Part shown: one piece after another, positions 32,792 through 41,184 of the stretch
Numbering within the stretch: position 1 is the first letter of the stretch
Layout: each line of letters begins with the position of its first letter
Source: CAZVPZ01 sp964629245
GTDB lineage: Archaea; Nanohalarchaeota; Nanosalinia; Nanosalinales; Nanosalinaceae
DNA length: 59,809 bases
Direction of reading: 5' to 3'
Assembly (NCBI GenBank): GCA_964629245.1
Contig: CAZVPZ010000001.1
Span: forward strand, 1-59,809
The notes under the pieces: generated by a model
Told to the model about the DNA's origin: nothing
The model's database searches: none
The model's input: only the letters and a program-made list of their open reading frames with translations
Made by a program: the position numbers and the translations under genes

Positions 32792-33816
32792 AGGCGCTTG
32801 TCGCAGAAGGGACCGGGAAAGCATCGGTCGAAGACATAGAGAAGCCGGTCGAGGGAACCATAGTAAGGACCCTCCGAGTCGGGATAGATGGGACTGACCG
32901 GGAGGTGCTGGAAGAGGCAGAGGAACGGTTCCCGGACGGCGAGGACAGCATCGTGATGGGTCACGAGGTCATGGGAAGGGTCGTCGAGTCCGACACTCTG
33001 GAAGAGGGCACTCTGGTAGTGCCGACAGTGAGGAGACCGACATGCAACTGCCGGCACGCGTTGAACGGAAGACCTGACTTCTGTCCTGTCGGCCACTACG
33101 TCGAGCGCGGGGTCACGGGTGCCCACGGTTTCTGTGCCGAGTTCTTTGCGGAAGACAACCCCGATTACCTGGTGCCCATCCCGAACAGGCTGGAACAGAT
33201 AGGAGTGCTCGTAGAGCCTACAAGTATAGTCGACAAGGCGGTGACCGAGGCGTTCAAAGTCCAGCAGAGGATGGAGTGGTCACCTGAGAACGCTCTCGTT
33301 CTCGGCGCGGGGTCGATAGGCCTGCTTGGGTCGATGTTGCTGAGGAAAAGAGGGCTTGAAGTGACGGCTATAGACATCGTCAACCGCGACCACCCGAAAG
33401 CGCGTATACTCGATGATATAGGGGCTGAATACGTTGACAACCGTGAAACCGATATCGACGAGCTTGGAGAGTTCGATATCATTATGGAGTCCTCTGGAGT
33501 GTCGGAGCAGGTCTTCAGGGGGATGGGCGCTCTGGACGAGAACGGTATCCTTGTCTCTCTCGGGCTTCCCCTTGAAGAGTCGGCGACCGCCGAGGTCCCG
33601 GTGGCGAAGCTCCACGAGGAACTCGTTCTACGGAACAAGACCGTCATAGGGTCGGTGAACAGTTCGGTACCGCACTTTGAGCACGCGATAGACCACCTCC
33701 AGTACTTCCAGAATAACTTTCCGGTGGAGGACATCCTCGACCTTCAGGCCGGGTTGGAAAACTGGGAGCGAACGTTTGAAGGTCCAGAGATCAAAGGGGA
33801 GATAGTTTTCGAGTGA
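32788..33816 (+). CDS. gdh: Glucose 1-dehydrogenase, medium-chain zinc type
   Basis: Oxidises glucose to gluconolactone with NAD(P), the first step of semi-phosphorylative Entner-Doudoroff or gluconate routes. Catalytic zinc ligands read as in haloarchaeal enzymes: D34 (VGIDGTD) instead of Cys, H59-E60 (MGHEVMG), and a Glu in LVEPTSIVDKA. The nucleotide-binding motif is VLGAGSIGLLG near residue 172. The structural lobe keeps three Cys (CNC, FC). Length 342 is near the family norm. Coupled to GH15 upstream and followed 4 bases on by NAD(P)HX epimerase. Confidence 0.93.
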   Translation: MKALVAEGTGKASVEDIEKPVEGTIVRTLRVGIDGTDREVLEEAEERFPDGEDSIVMGHEVMGRVVESDTLEEGTLVVPTVRRPTCNCRHALNGRPDFCPVGHYVERGVTGAHGFCAEFFAEDNPDYLVPIPNRLEQIGVLVEPTSIVDKAVTEAFKVQQRMEWSPENALVLGAGSIGLLGSMLLRKRGLEVTAIDIVNRDHPKARILDDIGAEYVDNRETDIDELGEFDIIMESSGVSEQVFRGMGALDENGILVSLGLPLEESATAEVPVAKLHEELVLRNKTVIGSVNSSVPHFEHAIDHLQYFQNNFPVEDILDLQAGLENWERTFEGPEIKGEIVFE

Positions 33817-33820
33817 TACT

Positions 33821-34489
33821 ATGGAGATGCCCTCTGTTACCTCCGAACAGATGGCTGAGGCGGACCGTATCGTCTCCGAGGAGTACAGCATAACAGTAGC
33901 GAGGATGATGGAGAACGCGGGCTACCAGCTCGCGGATTTTATCCGGAGAAAATTCGGGCCAGACGACTCTATCACGGTATCTGTAGGAAAGGGAAACAAC
34001 GGTGGAGACGGACTGGCGGCGGCAAGGAGGCTGCATCTCTGGGGTTTCGATGTCTCTGTCAACCTCGCGACCCGTGAACTCGATGGCATCCGGAGGGAAG
34101 AACTGGAGATACTTGAGGGCCTCGGCGTCGAGGTGAAGGTTCAGGAGTTTTCAGGGGCGGACGTGGTACTGGACGCGATGATAGGTTATAACCTTGAAGG
34201 AGAACTGAGACCGCCGTTCGACTCCATGGTTGAAGACATAAACAGTTCCGGTGCAGAGATAGTCAGCATCGATATCCCGAGCGGTGTCAACCCTGACACT
34301 GGAGAGATGGTAGGTGAGGCTGTCGACCCCGATCACGTTGTCACCCTGGCGCTCCCGAAGCAAGGTCTCCGCCAGGTCGATGCCGAGATCTGGATAGCGG
34401 ATATATCGATCCCCCCGGAGGTCTACGAAAGATTTGGCGTAGATGTCTCTGGACTGTTCACGGAGGATTCTCTGGTCAGGTGGGGCTAG
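33821..34489 (+). CDS. nnrE: NAD(P)H-hydrate epimerase
   Basis: Repairs NAD(P)H damaged by hydration. A YjeF N-terminal domain is complete: EMAEADR-like start, MMENAGYQLA near residue 28, VGKGNNGGDGLAAARRL near residue 55, and DAMIGYNLEG/DIPSGVNPDTG. There is no fused dehydratase domain, which in many archaea is joined; it must be elsewhere. Close spacing after glucose dehydrogenase makes sense since that enzyme generates NAD(P)H. Confidence 0.93.
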   Translation: MEMPSVTSEQMAEADRIVSEEYSITVARMMENAGYQLADFIRRKFGPDDSITVSVGKGNNGGDGLAAARRLHLWGFDVSVNLATRELDGIRREELEILEGLGVEVKVQEFSGADVVLDAMIGYNLEGELRPPFDSMVEDINSSGAEIVSIDIPSGVNPDTGEMVGEAVDPDHVVTLALPKQGLRQVDAEIWIADISIPPEVYERFGVDVSGLFTEDSLVRWG

Positions 34490-34893
34490 ATATCGAAGAC
34501 GTCGAGTCCCGTTCTCTCCTCCAGAGTGTGAGAGAGCTCAGTCTCCCCCTTTACGATAACTATCTCGAACGTGCCGGAGACCCTTGCGCTTGAGCAGTGT
34601 CCGCCTATACTGGAGAAGTCGCGCTTCCCGAGCTGGATGTGGGCGTGTATCTTGTCCGGACCGATGTTGCCCGCGAACGATGTCACCTCGAACTGGCCCT
34701 CGAATTCGCGCTCTAGGTAGTCCTGTTCGTCCACGTCGTAGTGGCCAAGTGTCACCCGATCCACCGCACCTATCGCGGTGAAAAACCCGCTGTCGATGTT
34801 TTCCTCCTCTCGTATCTCCGCCAGCGAATCCATGACTTGGTCGCCGGGGTCAAGCCGCGCAACGATGATGTCGCCCTCGTCTACGTATTCCAT
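34486..34893 (-). CDS. PPC/DUF296 domain protein
   Basis: A single PPC domain (135 residues): VARLDPGDQVMDSLAEI, SGFFTAIGAVDRVTLGHY and HAHIQLGKRDFSSIGGHCSSARVSGTFEIVI. His and Asp in HAHIQ...GGH may bind metal in the trimeric fold. Plant relatives bind AT-rich DNA; prokaryotic single-domain members are uncharacterised. It overlaps the convergent nnrE end by 4 bases. Confidence 0.88.
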   Translation of the reverse strand: MEYVDEGDIIVARLDPGDQVMDSLAEIREEENIDSGFFTAIGAVDRVTLGHYDVDEQDYLEREFEGQFEVTSFAGNIGPDKIHAHIQLGKRDFSSIGGHCSSARVSGTFEIVIVKGETELSHTLEERTGLDVFDI

Positions 34894-34943
34894 TTCAGCT
34901 CACCGTGAACAGGATGTCCGCGAACGCTTTATACTGTTTCGCT

Positions 34944-35915
34944 TCAGATTTTTTCCAGCCGACTCTTGTCCCGCCCCTCTTCGATATAATCGTCCTCCCC
35001 GAAGGGATGACCGCCGAAGCCGTGACGCATGAGAGCTATGGCCCGGTAGGCCTGGCTCTGCTCCCCGCGTGACTTGAAGAGTTCGTTCACCGACTGGGAG
35101 ATAACCGGTATCGGCGTCTCCGAGTTCATGGCCTCCTGGACCAGCCAGTTGACCTCGCCGGTGTCCTCGATGTAGTTCGGTATCTGCTCGAAGTCCGGGT
35201 TTTCCTGGCTCCTGAGTCCTTCTTCCATAAGCTCGACCAGCCAGGACCGGATGACTGAACCGTTAGACCAGTTGTGGAAAAGGTCCGCGAGATCTTCCTC
35301 GTCGATATCGAAATCTCCTCCTGCACCGTCCTTCAGGAGTTCGACGCCTTCACCTATAGCCTGCAGCATCCCGAACTCTATACCGTTATGCACCAGTTTA
35401 ACGAAATGACCGGTGCCGGGTTCGCCGATGTGGAGGAATCCTCCTTCCACCGAGAGTTTTTCGAGGATTGGTGCTGCGAGTTCCACCGCGTCTTCTCTAC
35501 CTCCGACCATAAAGCAGGCGCCGTTTCTCGCGCCCTCCCAGCCCCCGGAGGTCCCGCAGTCGATGAACCGTATATCTTCTCCCTCCATTTCCTGGTGGCG
35601 CCTCAGTGAATCCCGGAAGAACGAGTTGCCGCCGTCCATCACGACGTCTCCCTCACTCAGGTGCGGGACAAGATCTCCGAGAACGGTGTCGATAAGCTCA
35701 CCAGCGGGGAGCGATAGGTAGATAACTCTCGGCGGCTCTAGCTCGTCGGTGAATGTCTCGTAGCTTTCCACCTTCACGACTCCTTCCTTCTCCAGCTCCG
35801 GCTTTTCAGCAGGATCTTTACCGACCACGTGTATGTCTTTTTCTACAGCCTGCTTCGCGAGATTTCCGCCTATTTTACCGAGTCCAATTATACCGAATTC
35901 CAGCTTATCTGACAT
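34944..35915 (-). CDS. gnd: 6-phosphogluconate dehydrogenase (decarboxylating)
   Basis: Converts 6-phosphogluconate to ribulose 5-phosphate with NAD(P). The Rossmann motif IIGLGKIGGNLA at residues 9-20 is followed by VMDGGNSFF, DCGTSGGWEGARNGACFMVGG (substrate binding) and GHFVKLVHNGIEFGMLQ with the catalytic Lys. At 323 residues it is the short form found in many archaea and bacteria. With glucose dehydrogenase in the same block it suggests a gluconate or oxidative pentose route; a gluconate kinase is not in the window. Confidence 0.95.
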   Translation of the reverse strand: MSDKLEFGIIGLGKIGGNLAKQAVEKDIHVVGKDPAEKPELEKEGVVKVESYETFTDELEPPRVIYLSLPAGELIDTVLGDLVPHLSEGDVVMDGGNSFFRDSLRRHQEMEGEDIRFIDCGTSGGWEGARNGACFMVGGREDAVELAAPILEKLSVEGGFLHIGEPGTGHFVKLVHNGIEFGMLQAIGEGVELLKDGAGGDFDIDEEDLADLFHNWSNGSVIRSWLVELMEEGLRSQENPDFEQIPNYIEDTGEVNWLVQEAMNSETPIPVISQSVNELFKSRGEQSQAYRAIALMRHGFGGHPFGEDDYIEEGRDKSRLEKI

Positions 35916-35984
35916 GCAGACAACTGGGCGCCACCAGAATTTAAAGCCGGGATTACGATGAGGTTATCTAGCGGATTTCCGGAA

Positions 35985-35999
35985 CGTAACAACGTTACG
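35985..35999. promoter_or_regulatory. Inverted repeat between gnd and the Rdx-like gene
   Basis: CGTAAC-AAC-GTTACG is a perfect 6-bp inverted repeat located between the TATA-like sequence of gnd (near 35939) and that of the Rdx-like gene (GTTAAAT near 36013). Position and symmetry suit an operator. The binding factor is unknown. Confidence 0.45.
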
Positions 36000-36044
36000 G
36001 CCCGGTTGTCTCAGAGTTAAATCCCGCCCGTCCACAGGTTATGC

Positions 36045-36281
36045 ATGATAGAGATCGAGTACTGTGAGCCATGCGGCGAGTTCGATCAGGCGGAGATAGT
36101 CGAGAATCGGCTGCTTAAGGAGCTGGGAATCGGATTGGAGGATGTCCGGCTGGTCTCCTGCGACAGGTGCGTATTCAACGTCAGCATCGACGGGGAGACT
36201 GTGCACAGCCAGCAGAGCCATCTCCACGATGTGGGGACTGTGGTCGACACTGTCAGGGAGCACGTCGATTCAGGGGTCTAG
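36045..36281 (+). CDS. Rdx (SelT/SelW/SelH-like) thioredoxin-fold protein
   Basis: Seventy-eight residues with YCEPCGEFDQAEIVENRLL (CxxC at residues 7-10) and the short beta-alpha-beta-beta pattern of selenoprotein W-type Rdx proteins. Selenocysteine is not used; the motif is Cys-x-x-Cys. A further C-D-R-C pair lies near residue 39-42, giving a possible second redox site. Proposed role is thiol redox; the partner is unknown. Confidence 0.82.
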   Translation: MIEIEYCEPCGEFDQAEIVENRLLKELGIGLEDVRLVSCDRCVFNVSIDGETVHSQQSHLHDVGTVVDTVREHVDSGV

Positions 36282-36898
36282 TCCCGGATAAGCACCGCCC
36301 GGGCCGGACTCCCATCGGCCTCTATCTTCAGCGGGAAACCTGAGAAGATGTACTCTCCCGGCTCAGCATCCCGGAGGTCCAGGCCCTCGAAGACGGTCAT
36401 CCGCTGGTTTGCGAGCCGGTGGGCCTCCCCTGCCTCATCTCCACCTTCGAACTCCACGAGGCTGAGATAGTCTATACCGACTGTCCTGACGCCGTTCTCC
36501 ACCAGGTACTTCACGCCGTCGAGCGTGAGATGCGCAAAGTCCTCCCGGAAACTGTCGTACCCTTTCAACGAGTTCTCAGTCTTGAGAAGTACGATACCGT
36601 GCTCCAGGCTTTTTCCCTCCAGATCATCTCTGCCTATGGCGCTTCCCGCGTCTTGGAGGTCGATGACCTGGCAGGGACCGTAGAATCCCTCAAGATCCAT
36701 CTCCGCGATGCTCTTCCCGTCCTTGAAAACATGCGCGGGGGCATCGACGTGCGTCCCGGTGTGGCTGCCGAGTTCCAGTTCGGACTCTGTGGTCGACTCT
36801 TCAGGCAGGGAGCGGTACTCCTCTATCTGGGGTGCGGGATTCCCGGGATAGACGGGCATGTCTTCCTTTATCTTCATCGAGATGTCGATTAAATCCAT
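36278..36898 (-). CDS. Cyclase/kynurenine-formamidase family hydrolase
   Basis: A metal-dependent hydrolase with the family motif SHTGTHVDAPAHV near residue 45, whose His and Asp bind the metal, and the start ISMKIKEDMPVYPGNP. The DLGHD-type C-terminal segment is modified. KynB hydrolyses N-formylkynurenine, but many relatives act on other amides or lactones, so the substrate is open. It shares a symmetrical promoter with the TSUP transporter. Confidence 0.88.
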   Translation of the reverse strand: MDLIDISMKIKEDMPVYPGNPAPQIEEYRSLPEESTTESELELGSHTGTHVDAPAHVFKDGKSIAEMDLEGFYGPCQVIDLQDAGSAIGRDDLEGKSLEHGIVLLKTENSLKGYDSFREDFAHLTLDGVKYLVENGVRTVGIDYLSLVEFEGGDEAGEAHRLANQRMTVFEGLDLRDAEPGEYIFSGFPLKIEADGSPARAVLIRD

Positions 36899-36917
36899 AC
36901 AGATGGTTTCTGGAGCG

Positions 36918-36952
36918 GTTTAATTAAACTGGTGTGCCCCGGTTAATTAAAC
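36918..36952. promoter_or_regulatory. Divergent promoter with two TTAATTAA palindromes
   Basis: GTTTAATTAAAC (36918-36929) and TTAATTAA (36943-36950) lie 24 bp apart between the divergent cyclase and TSUP genes, each about 25 bases from one start codon (36898 and 36978). Each palindrome can serve as the TATA box of its neighbour, giving a compact bidirectional promoter. Confidence 0.6.
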
Positions 36953-36977
36953 GCGGAAATCCAACATAGTTTCAAAA

Positions 36978-37952
36978 ATGGGGCTGCTGGACGATCTCCT
37001 GAGCGAGGAGACTTACTTCGCACTTTTCCTTGTACCGGTTTTCATCCTGGCAGTCATGTCACTGTTCCCTGCCCCTGCATCCCACTGGATGGAGTTCCTC
37101 TGGGTTTTCCCTCTGGCTATAGGATTTGCCCTCGTCGCCAACACCCTCGGTGTCAGTGGTGCCGTGCTCTTTGTCCCGTTCTTCGTCCTCTTCCTGCCGA
37201 TAGTAGACGCAGCTATACCTGTTGAACGCGCTATCAAGGCGGGGCTGATAACTGAGTTCTTCGGTATCACGAGTTCTTCGCTGGCTTTCATGCGTTTCGG
37301 TCTCGACGACCGGACGCTGGCTTGGACTACTTTCAAGGGTGTGCTGGCCTTCATTGTTGCAGGTTCTGTCATCTCCTTCATGGTGCCCGCGGCACTCCTC
37401 TACTTCTTCGTGGCTGGTGCAACGGTTATGTCATCTTACCTGCTCCTACACGAGGAGAGGAAACAGGCGAAGCTGGAAGCGTTTGGAGAGGAGATAGGAC
37501 GGCATAAGAAGGGTAGCCGGGAGAACGTCACAAAGGAGGATATCGAGGGCCAGGTCTACAGGTATTCCCGGGAAGGTTACGGCAGGAGGTTCAGGCTGTT
37601 CAGCCTCGGAGGTCTCTCACAGGGCATTTCCGGGGCGGGAATCGGCGAGCTGGGGGTCGTGGCGATGATCGAGACAGGTGTGCCCCTCCACGTTGCGATA
37701 GGGACGACGCATCTAGTGGTGGCGATGACCTCGCTGATAGCATCAGGCATCCACTTGGCCGGTGCCGCGGTCACTGGAGCAGGTGTGCCGTGGAACCTTC
37801 TCGTGGTCACCGTTCCCGGGGTCGTTATAGGGGGCCAGATGGCGCCTTACGTGGCCGCGAGGATAAAGACCCACTTCTTCGAGGAGGCCGCGGCAATTGT
37901 TTTCTTGTTTGCGGCGGCCGCACTGACCTTCGTGGGAGTCACCCTGCTCTGA
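36978..37952 (+). CDS. TSUP-family (TauE/SafE) permease
   Basis: Eight to nine helices with the family's two half-repeats: FALVANTLGVSGAVLFVPFF near residue 55 and GGLSQGISGAGIGELGVVAMI near residue 215. TSUP proteins move sulfite, sulfonates or other small organic anions. A cytoplasmic Lys/Glu-rich loop (about 160-200) divides the halves. Given the thiol-rich gene content, transport of a sulfur compound is plausible but not shown. Confidence 0.87.
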   Translation: MGLLDDLLSEETYFALFLVPVFILAVMSLFPAPASHWMEFLWVFPLAIGFALVANTLGVSGAVLFVPFFVLFLPIVDAAIPVERAIKAGLITEFFGITSSSLAFMRFGLDDRTLAWTTFKGVLAFIVAGSVISFMVPAALLYFFVAGATVMSSYLLLHEERKQAKLEAFGEEIGRHKKGSRENVTKEDIEGQVYRYSREGYGRRFRLFSLGGLSQGISGAGIGELGVVAMIETGVPLHVAIGTTHLVVAMTSLIASGIHLAGAAVTGAGVPWNLLVVTVPGVVIGGQMAPYVAARIKTHFFEEAAAIVFLFAAAALTFVGVTLL

Positions 37953-37960
37953 CCGTTGTA

Positions 37961-37977
37961 AGTTACAGGTGGTAACT
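37961..37977. promoter_or_regulatory. Operator-like inverted repeat of the HxlR gene
   Basis: AGTTAC-AGGTG-GTAACT is a perfect 6-bp inverted repeat about 20 bases upstream of the TATA box (CATATAAG near 37995-38002) of the leaderless HxlR gene starting at 38025. Autoregulation by HxlR is a reasonable inference. Confidence 0.55.
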
Positions 37978-38024
37978 AGGTTTCTATAGGTAATCATATA
38001 AGAGTTCTTGGCAAGCTTCTTTCC

Positions 38025-38387
38025 ATGGAATCAGTAGAGAAGATGCCTGTCTGGTGTGCGGGTGAAGAATGGTGCCCTATCACCGCGACCGCCGATCTCA
38101 TAGGGAAGAAATGGCACCCCGTAATAATCCACAGGCTTCTTGTGAAGGAGGCGCTCGGTTTCAACGCCCTGAAGCAGGAGGTCGATGGTGTCTCAAGCAA
38201 GGTCCTCTCGGAGAGCCTCGACGACCTCCAGCAGAAGAAGCTGGTGGAGAGGGAGATAATAAACGAGAAGCCGGTCCGCGTGGAATACCGACTGACGGAG
38301 CGCGGCGGGTCGCTGGAGCCTGTTATCATGTCGATGAAGGATTGGGCGGACGAGTACCTGACATCTCCCGCGGTTTCGGGAGAGTAA
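38025..38387 (+). CDS. HxlR-family transcriptional regulator
   Basis: A winged-helix regulator with the HxlR pattern: WCPITATADLIGKKWHPVIIHRLL, then FNALKQEVDGVSSKVLSESLDDLQQKKLV and wing PVRVEYRLTERGGSL. Two N-terminal Cys (C11, C17) match the sensing Cys of redox- or aldehyde-responsive members such as HypR and QsrR. The next gene (38 bases on) is a thioredoxin-like protein, suggesting a thiol-stress response unit. Confidence 0.92.
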   Translation: MESVEKMPVWCAGEEWCPITATADLIGKKWHPVIIHRLLVKEALGFNALKQEVDGVSSKVLSESLDDLQQKKLVEREIINEKPVRVEYRLTERGGSLEPVIMSMKDWADEYLTSPAVSGE

Positions 38388-38424
38388 CTGGGGATTCAAA
38401 AACCTCGCTGGACAATCAATCTCT

Positions 38425-38694
38425 ATGACCCTCTACGAGTTCTACGGGGAGGAATGCCCCCACTGCCAGAAGATGGCCCCGAAGGTCGAGAAACTGGAGG
38501 AAGAGGAAGGAGTCGAAGTAGAGCAGCTCGAGGTCTGGCACGATGAGGGAAACGCGGATAGGTTCCGCGAACTCGACGATGGGAAATGCGGCGGCGTACC
38601 GTTCTTCATAAACACCGAGAGCGACCAGTGGATGTGCGGAGAGACGGATTACGACACTCTGGTGGCCTGGGCCAGGGGAGAGGAAGTCAGCTGA
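38425..38694 (+). CDS. Thioredoxin-like protein (CPHC)
   Basis: Eighty-nine residues: LYEFYGEECPHCQKMAPKVEKL gives the redox pair C11-P-H-C14, and GGVPFFIN holds the cis-Pro. Cytoplasmic, no signal. It also has Cys in GKCGG and WMCGE, which could interact with the active site. It lies downstream of the HxlR regulator and just ahead of a small zinc-finger gene. Confidence 0.88.
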   Translation: MTLYEFYGEECPHCQKMAPKVEKLEEEEGVEVEQLEVWHDEGNADRFRELDDGKCGGVPFFINTESDQWMCGETDYDTLVAWARGEEVS

Positions 38695-38711
38695 CAAGGA
38701 GGTGACAACCA

Positions 38712-38807
38712 ATGGGAGACGACGACAAGGTCTGCAGGGCATGCGGAGCAAGCTTTGACACTGATGAGGAGATGAAGGAGCACGCCGAGAAAGAACACGG
38801 TGCTTAA
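38712..38807 (+). CDS. 31-residue C2H2-type zinc-finger protein
   Basis: A short frame, MGDDDKVCRACGASFDTDEE... ending KEHAEKEHGA-like, with C8-x2-C11 and two His (near residues 23 and 29) in C2H2 spacing. It starts at ATG 38712 after an AAGGAGGTGA ribosome-binding site at 38697-38706, stronger than most in the window, so it is surely translated. It is 17 bases after the thioredoxin stop. Function unknown; tiny zinc fingers are common in haloarchaea. Confidence 0.8.
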   Translation: MGDDDKVCRACGASFDTDEEMKEHAEKEHGA

Positions 38808-38859
38808 ACCCTTTTATCCTTTTTAATATCTCTAACGAATCCTATACAGGGTCTCAGGG

Positions 38860-40221
38860 ATGAAAGAGTTCGATGCTATAGTTGTCGGTGCGGGCTCCGG
38901 GCTGGATATCGCCTCTGGCTACGCATCGCATGGCAAGCAAGTTGCGGTGGTGGAACCGGGCCCTCTTGGAGGAACCTGCCTCAACCGCGGATGTATACCT
39001 TCAAAGATGCTTATACACCACGCGGATGTAGCCTCCACTATAAAGGATTCTGGCAGGTTCCATATAGATGCGGAGCTGAACAGCGTCGATTTCTCCAGGA
39101 TAGTCGAGGAGGTGAACGAGACGGTATCTAGCGATGCGGAGCACATCGAGGACGCAGTTAGGGACTCGGACAACCACACGCTCTACAAGACAGAGGCGGA
39201 GTTCGTCGACGAGAAGGTCCTTGATGTCGATGGCGAGAAGATAACCGCGGACACTATATTCGTGGCGGCTGGAACGCGCCCGATGGTGCCGCCGGTAGAG
39301 GGGTTGGAGAGCGTTGACTACCTGACCAGCAAGACCGCGCTCGAACTGGAGGAACAGCCCGATGAACTAGTGGTAATAGGGGGCGGCTACATCGCGGTGG
39401 AGCTGGCCCACTTCTACAGCGCGCTCGGGACCGACGTAACGATAATCGAGATGGCGGACTCCCTGGTTAGCAGAGAGGACCGTGAGGTATCGCAAAAGTT
39501 CACGGAGCTGGCCTCTGAGAGATACGATGTCAACCTCGGGCTCAAAGCGTCGAAGGTAGAGGAGGTCGGCGAGAAGGTGAAGGTGACCGCGGAGGATGAG
39601 AACAGCAACAAGCATTCCTTCGCCGGCCACGACCTACTGGTCGCGGCGGGAAGAGTGCCGAACACTGACCGCCTCAAGGTCGAGAATGCTGGGATAGAAA
39701 CGGATGAGCGCGGCTTCGTGGAGACGGATGAGCACCTCCGGACGAATGTTGACGGCATCTACGCTATAGGAGATATCGCGGGCAACTGGATGTTCAAGCA
39801 CTCTGCCAACCTCGAGGCGGAACACGCATTCAGGAACGCGATGACCGGTGATGAGCACCCTGTCGACTACACCGCGATGCCCCACGCCATCTTCTCCTCG
39901 CCCCAGATCTCTGGCGTAGGCAAGACGGAGCAGGAGCTCGAGATGGAGGGTGCTGACTACGCGGTCGGGGCCTATAACTACGAGAACACAGGGATGGGGC
40001 TGGCGCTGAAGGAGGAAGACGGCTTCGTCAAGGTGCTTGCAGACCCTGAAACCCGGGAGGTACTGGGTTGCCACATCATCGGGCCCCATGCCTCGAGCAT
40101 CATCCATGAAGTGCTGGTGGCGATGAAGTCCGGCTCTGGAACTGTCGATGACATCACCGATACTGTCCACATACACCCGGCTCTCAACGAGGTAGTCCAG
40201 CGCGCCTTCAGGAACGTCTAG
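38860..40221 (+). CDS. Class I pyridine nucleotide-disulfide oxidoreductase (Lpd/mercuric/mycothione reductase-like)
   Basis: 453 residues: FAD motif VVGAGSGLDIAS, redox disulfide GGTCLNRGCIPSK (near residues 44-49), NAD(P) motif VVIGGGYIAVELAHF, FAD motif YAIGDIAG and C-terminal HIHPALNEVVQRAF with the catalytic His. HIHPALNEVV resembles mycothione and dihydrolipoamide reductases. With no 2-oxoacid dehydrogenase nearby but many thiol genes, reduction of a low-molecular-weight disulfide such as bis-gamma-glutamylcystine is a reasonable role. The Rossmann motif has GSGLDIAS in place of the usual GSGxGG, a mild oddity. Confidence 0.88.
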   Translation: MKEFDAIVVGAGSGLDIASGYASHGKQVAVVEPGPLGGTCLNRGCIPSKMLIHHADVASTIKDSGRFHIDAELNSVDFSRIVEEVNETVSSDAEHIEDAVRDSDNHTLYKTEAEFVDEKVLDVDGEKITADTIFVAAGTRPMVPPVEGLESVDYLTSKTALELEEQPDELVVIGGGYIAVELAHFYSALGTDVTIIEMADSLVSREDREVSQKFTELASERYDVNLGLKASKVEEVGEKVKVTAEDENSNKHSFAGHDLLVAAGRVPNTDRLKVENAGIETDERGFVETDEHLRTNVDGIYAIGDIAGNWMFKHSANLEAEHAFRNAMTGDEHPVDYTAMPHAIFSSPQISGVGKTEQELEMEGADYAVGAYNYENTGMGLALKEEDGFVKVLADPETREVLGCHIIGPHASSIIHEVLVAMKSGSGTVDDITDTVHIHPALNEVVQRAFRNV

Positions 40222-40775
40222 CGGGTGTAGTCGGCCTCGGCCATGCCCTGAGCTAGCAAATGACCCTCCATGGCGGATTCCAGCTCTCTTTTGCTGGCGC
40301 CCGCTTGTAGGTCGAGCACAGTCTCCAGGGCGTAAACCTTGAAGCGGTAGGTATGTGTCCCGCTGGGCGGCTTGGGTCCGCCGTAACCTATGTCTCCGAA
40401 ATCGTTCTCGCCCTGACGTGCGCCGTTCTCCAGCTCCGGGTCCTCCGGCAGACCCTCTGGCAGGCTGGAGTTGACTGGGATGTTCCAGACCACCCAGTGA
40501 ACCCAGGTCTGTCCAGGTGCATCAGGATCGTCCATTATAAGGGCTATCGACTCGGTTCCCTCCGGCACATCGCCGAATTTTACTCTGGGAGAAACGTCTC
40601 TCCCGTATTTTGAATACCTGTCGGGGATCGTGTTTTCGAAGGGAAGTTCGACTTTCATTTCGGACACGTTCCTGTAATTTGGCCCCGAGTCATAACTATC
40701 TAACCCTGCACAGCCTGAGGCCGTGGCCACAGCTACCAGCACCGCTGAAAGCTGAAAGGCGCGTCCCATATGCAT
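40218..40775 (-). CDS. PEBP/YbhB-family lipoprotein
   Basis: After a lipobox (VAVATASGC) the mature part is a phosphatidylethanolamine-binding-protein fold of the prokaryotic YbhB type: DVSPRVKFGDVPEGTESIALIMDDPDAPGQTWVHWVVWNIP and GYGGPKPPSGTHTYRFKVYAL carry the anion-binding site (D-P-D-A-P, H-W). It is anchored outside. The ATG at 40775 puts the signal at the start; the frame's 35-residue extension is rejected. Ligand unknown. Confidence 0.9.
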   Translation of the reverse strand: MHMGRAFQLSAVLVAVATASGCAGLDSYDSGPNYRNVSEMKVELPFENTIPDRYSKYGRDVSPRVKFGDVPEGTESIALIMDDPDAPGQTWVHWVVWNIPVNSSLPEGLPEDPELENGARQGENDFGDIGYGGPKPPSGTHTYRFKVYALETVLDLQAGASKRELESAMEGHLLAQGMAEADYTR

Positions 40776-40863
40776 TATAGTGTCTTTGACGGAAAAGAAG
40801 GTTACCCATGACTTATCATCATATTTTTTAATATAGGAGGATAGTAAAATCATAGAGCTTTCT

Positions 40864-41184
40864 ATGGAAACTATCACCACTGAAGAACTTGCGGCGAAGA
40901 TTGAAGGAAAAGATGACTTTGTGCTGGTAGATGTACTTGGCGAAGATCATTTCGCCGAGGAGCACCTGCCGGGCGCCGTCAACATCCCCTTGGACACTAT
41001 AGCGGAAGAGGCAACGAAACAGTTCGACCGCGACCAGGAGATAGTGGTCTACTGCGCCTCGGAATCCTGCCAGGCCAGCCCGAAAGCAGCGGAGAAGCTG
41101 GAGGCCATGGGTTTCGAGAACGTTAAAGACTACGAGCCTGGCGTCAAGGGCTGGAAGCAGGCGGGTCACGACATAGAGGCCTGA
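40864..41184 (+). CDS. Single-domain rhodanese
   Basis: Sulfurtransferase domain of 106 residues: VDVLGEDHFAEEHLPGAVNIPLD and the active loop VVYCASESCQAS, with Cys at position 66 as the persulfide carrier and a second Cys five residues later. It could supply sulfur to ThiI, which lacks a fused rhodanese here, or act in thiosulfate/polysulfide detoxification. Divergent from the PEBP gene. Confidence 0.9.
   Translation: METITTEELAAKIEGKDDFVLVDVLGEDHFAEEHLPGAVNIPLDTIAEEATKQFDRDQEIVVYCASESCQASPKAAEKLEAMGFENVKDYEPGVKGWKQAGHDIEA

Noticed and set aside
36045..36281. Selenocysteine protein (SelW type)
   Set aside because: The motif is Cys-x-x-Cys with no in-frame TGA, so it is the Cys form.
40776..40880. 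N-terminal extension of the PEBP lipoprotein
   Set aside because: It would bury the lipobox 54 residues deep and overlaps the divergent rhodanese gene start.
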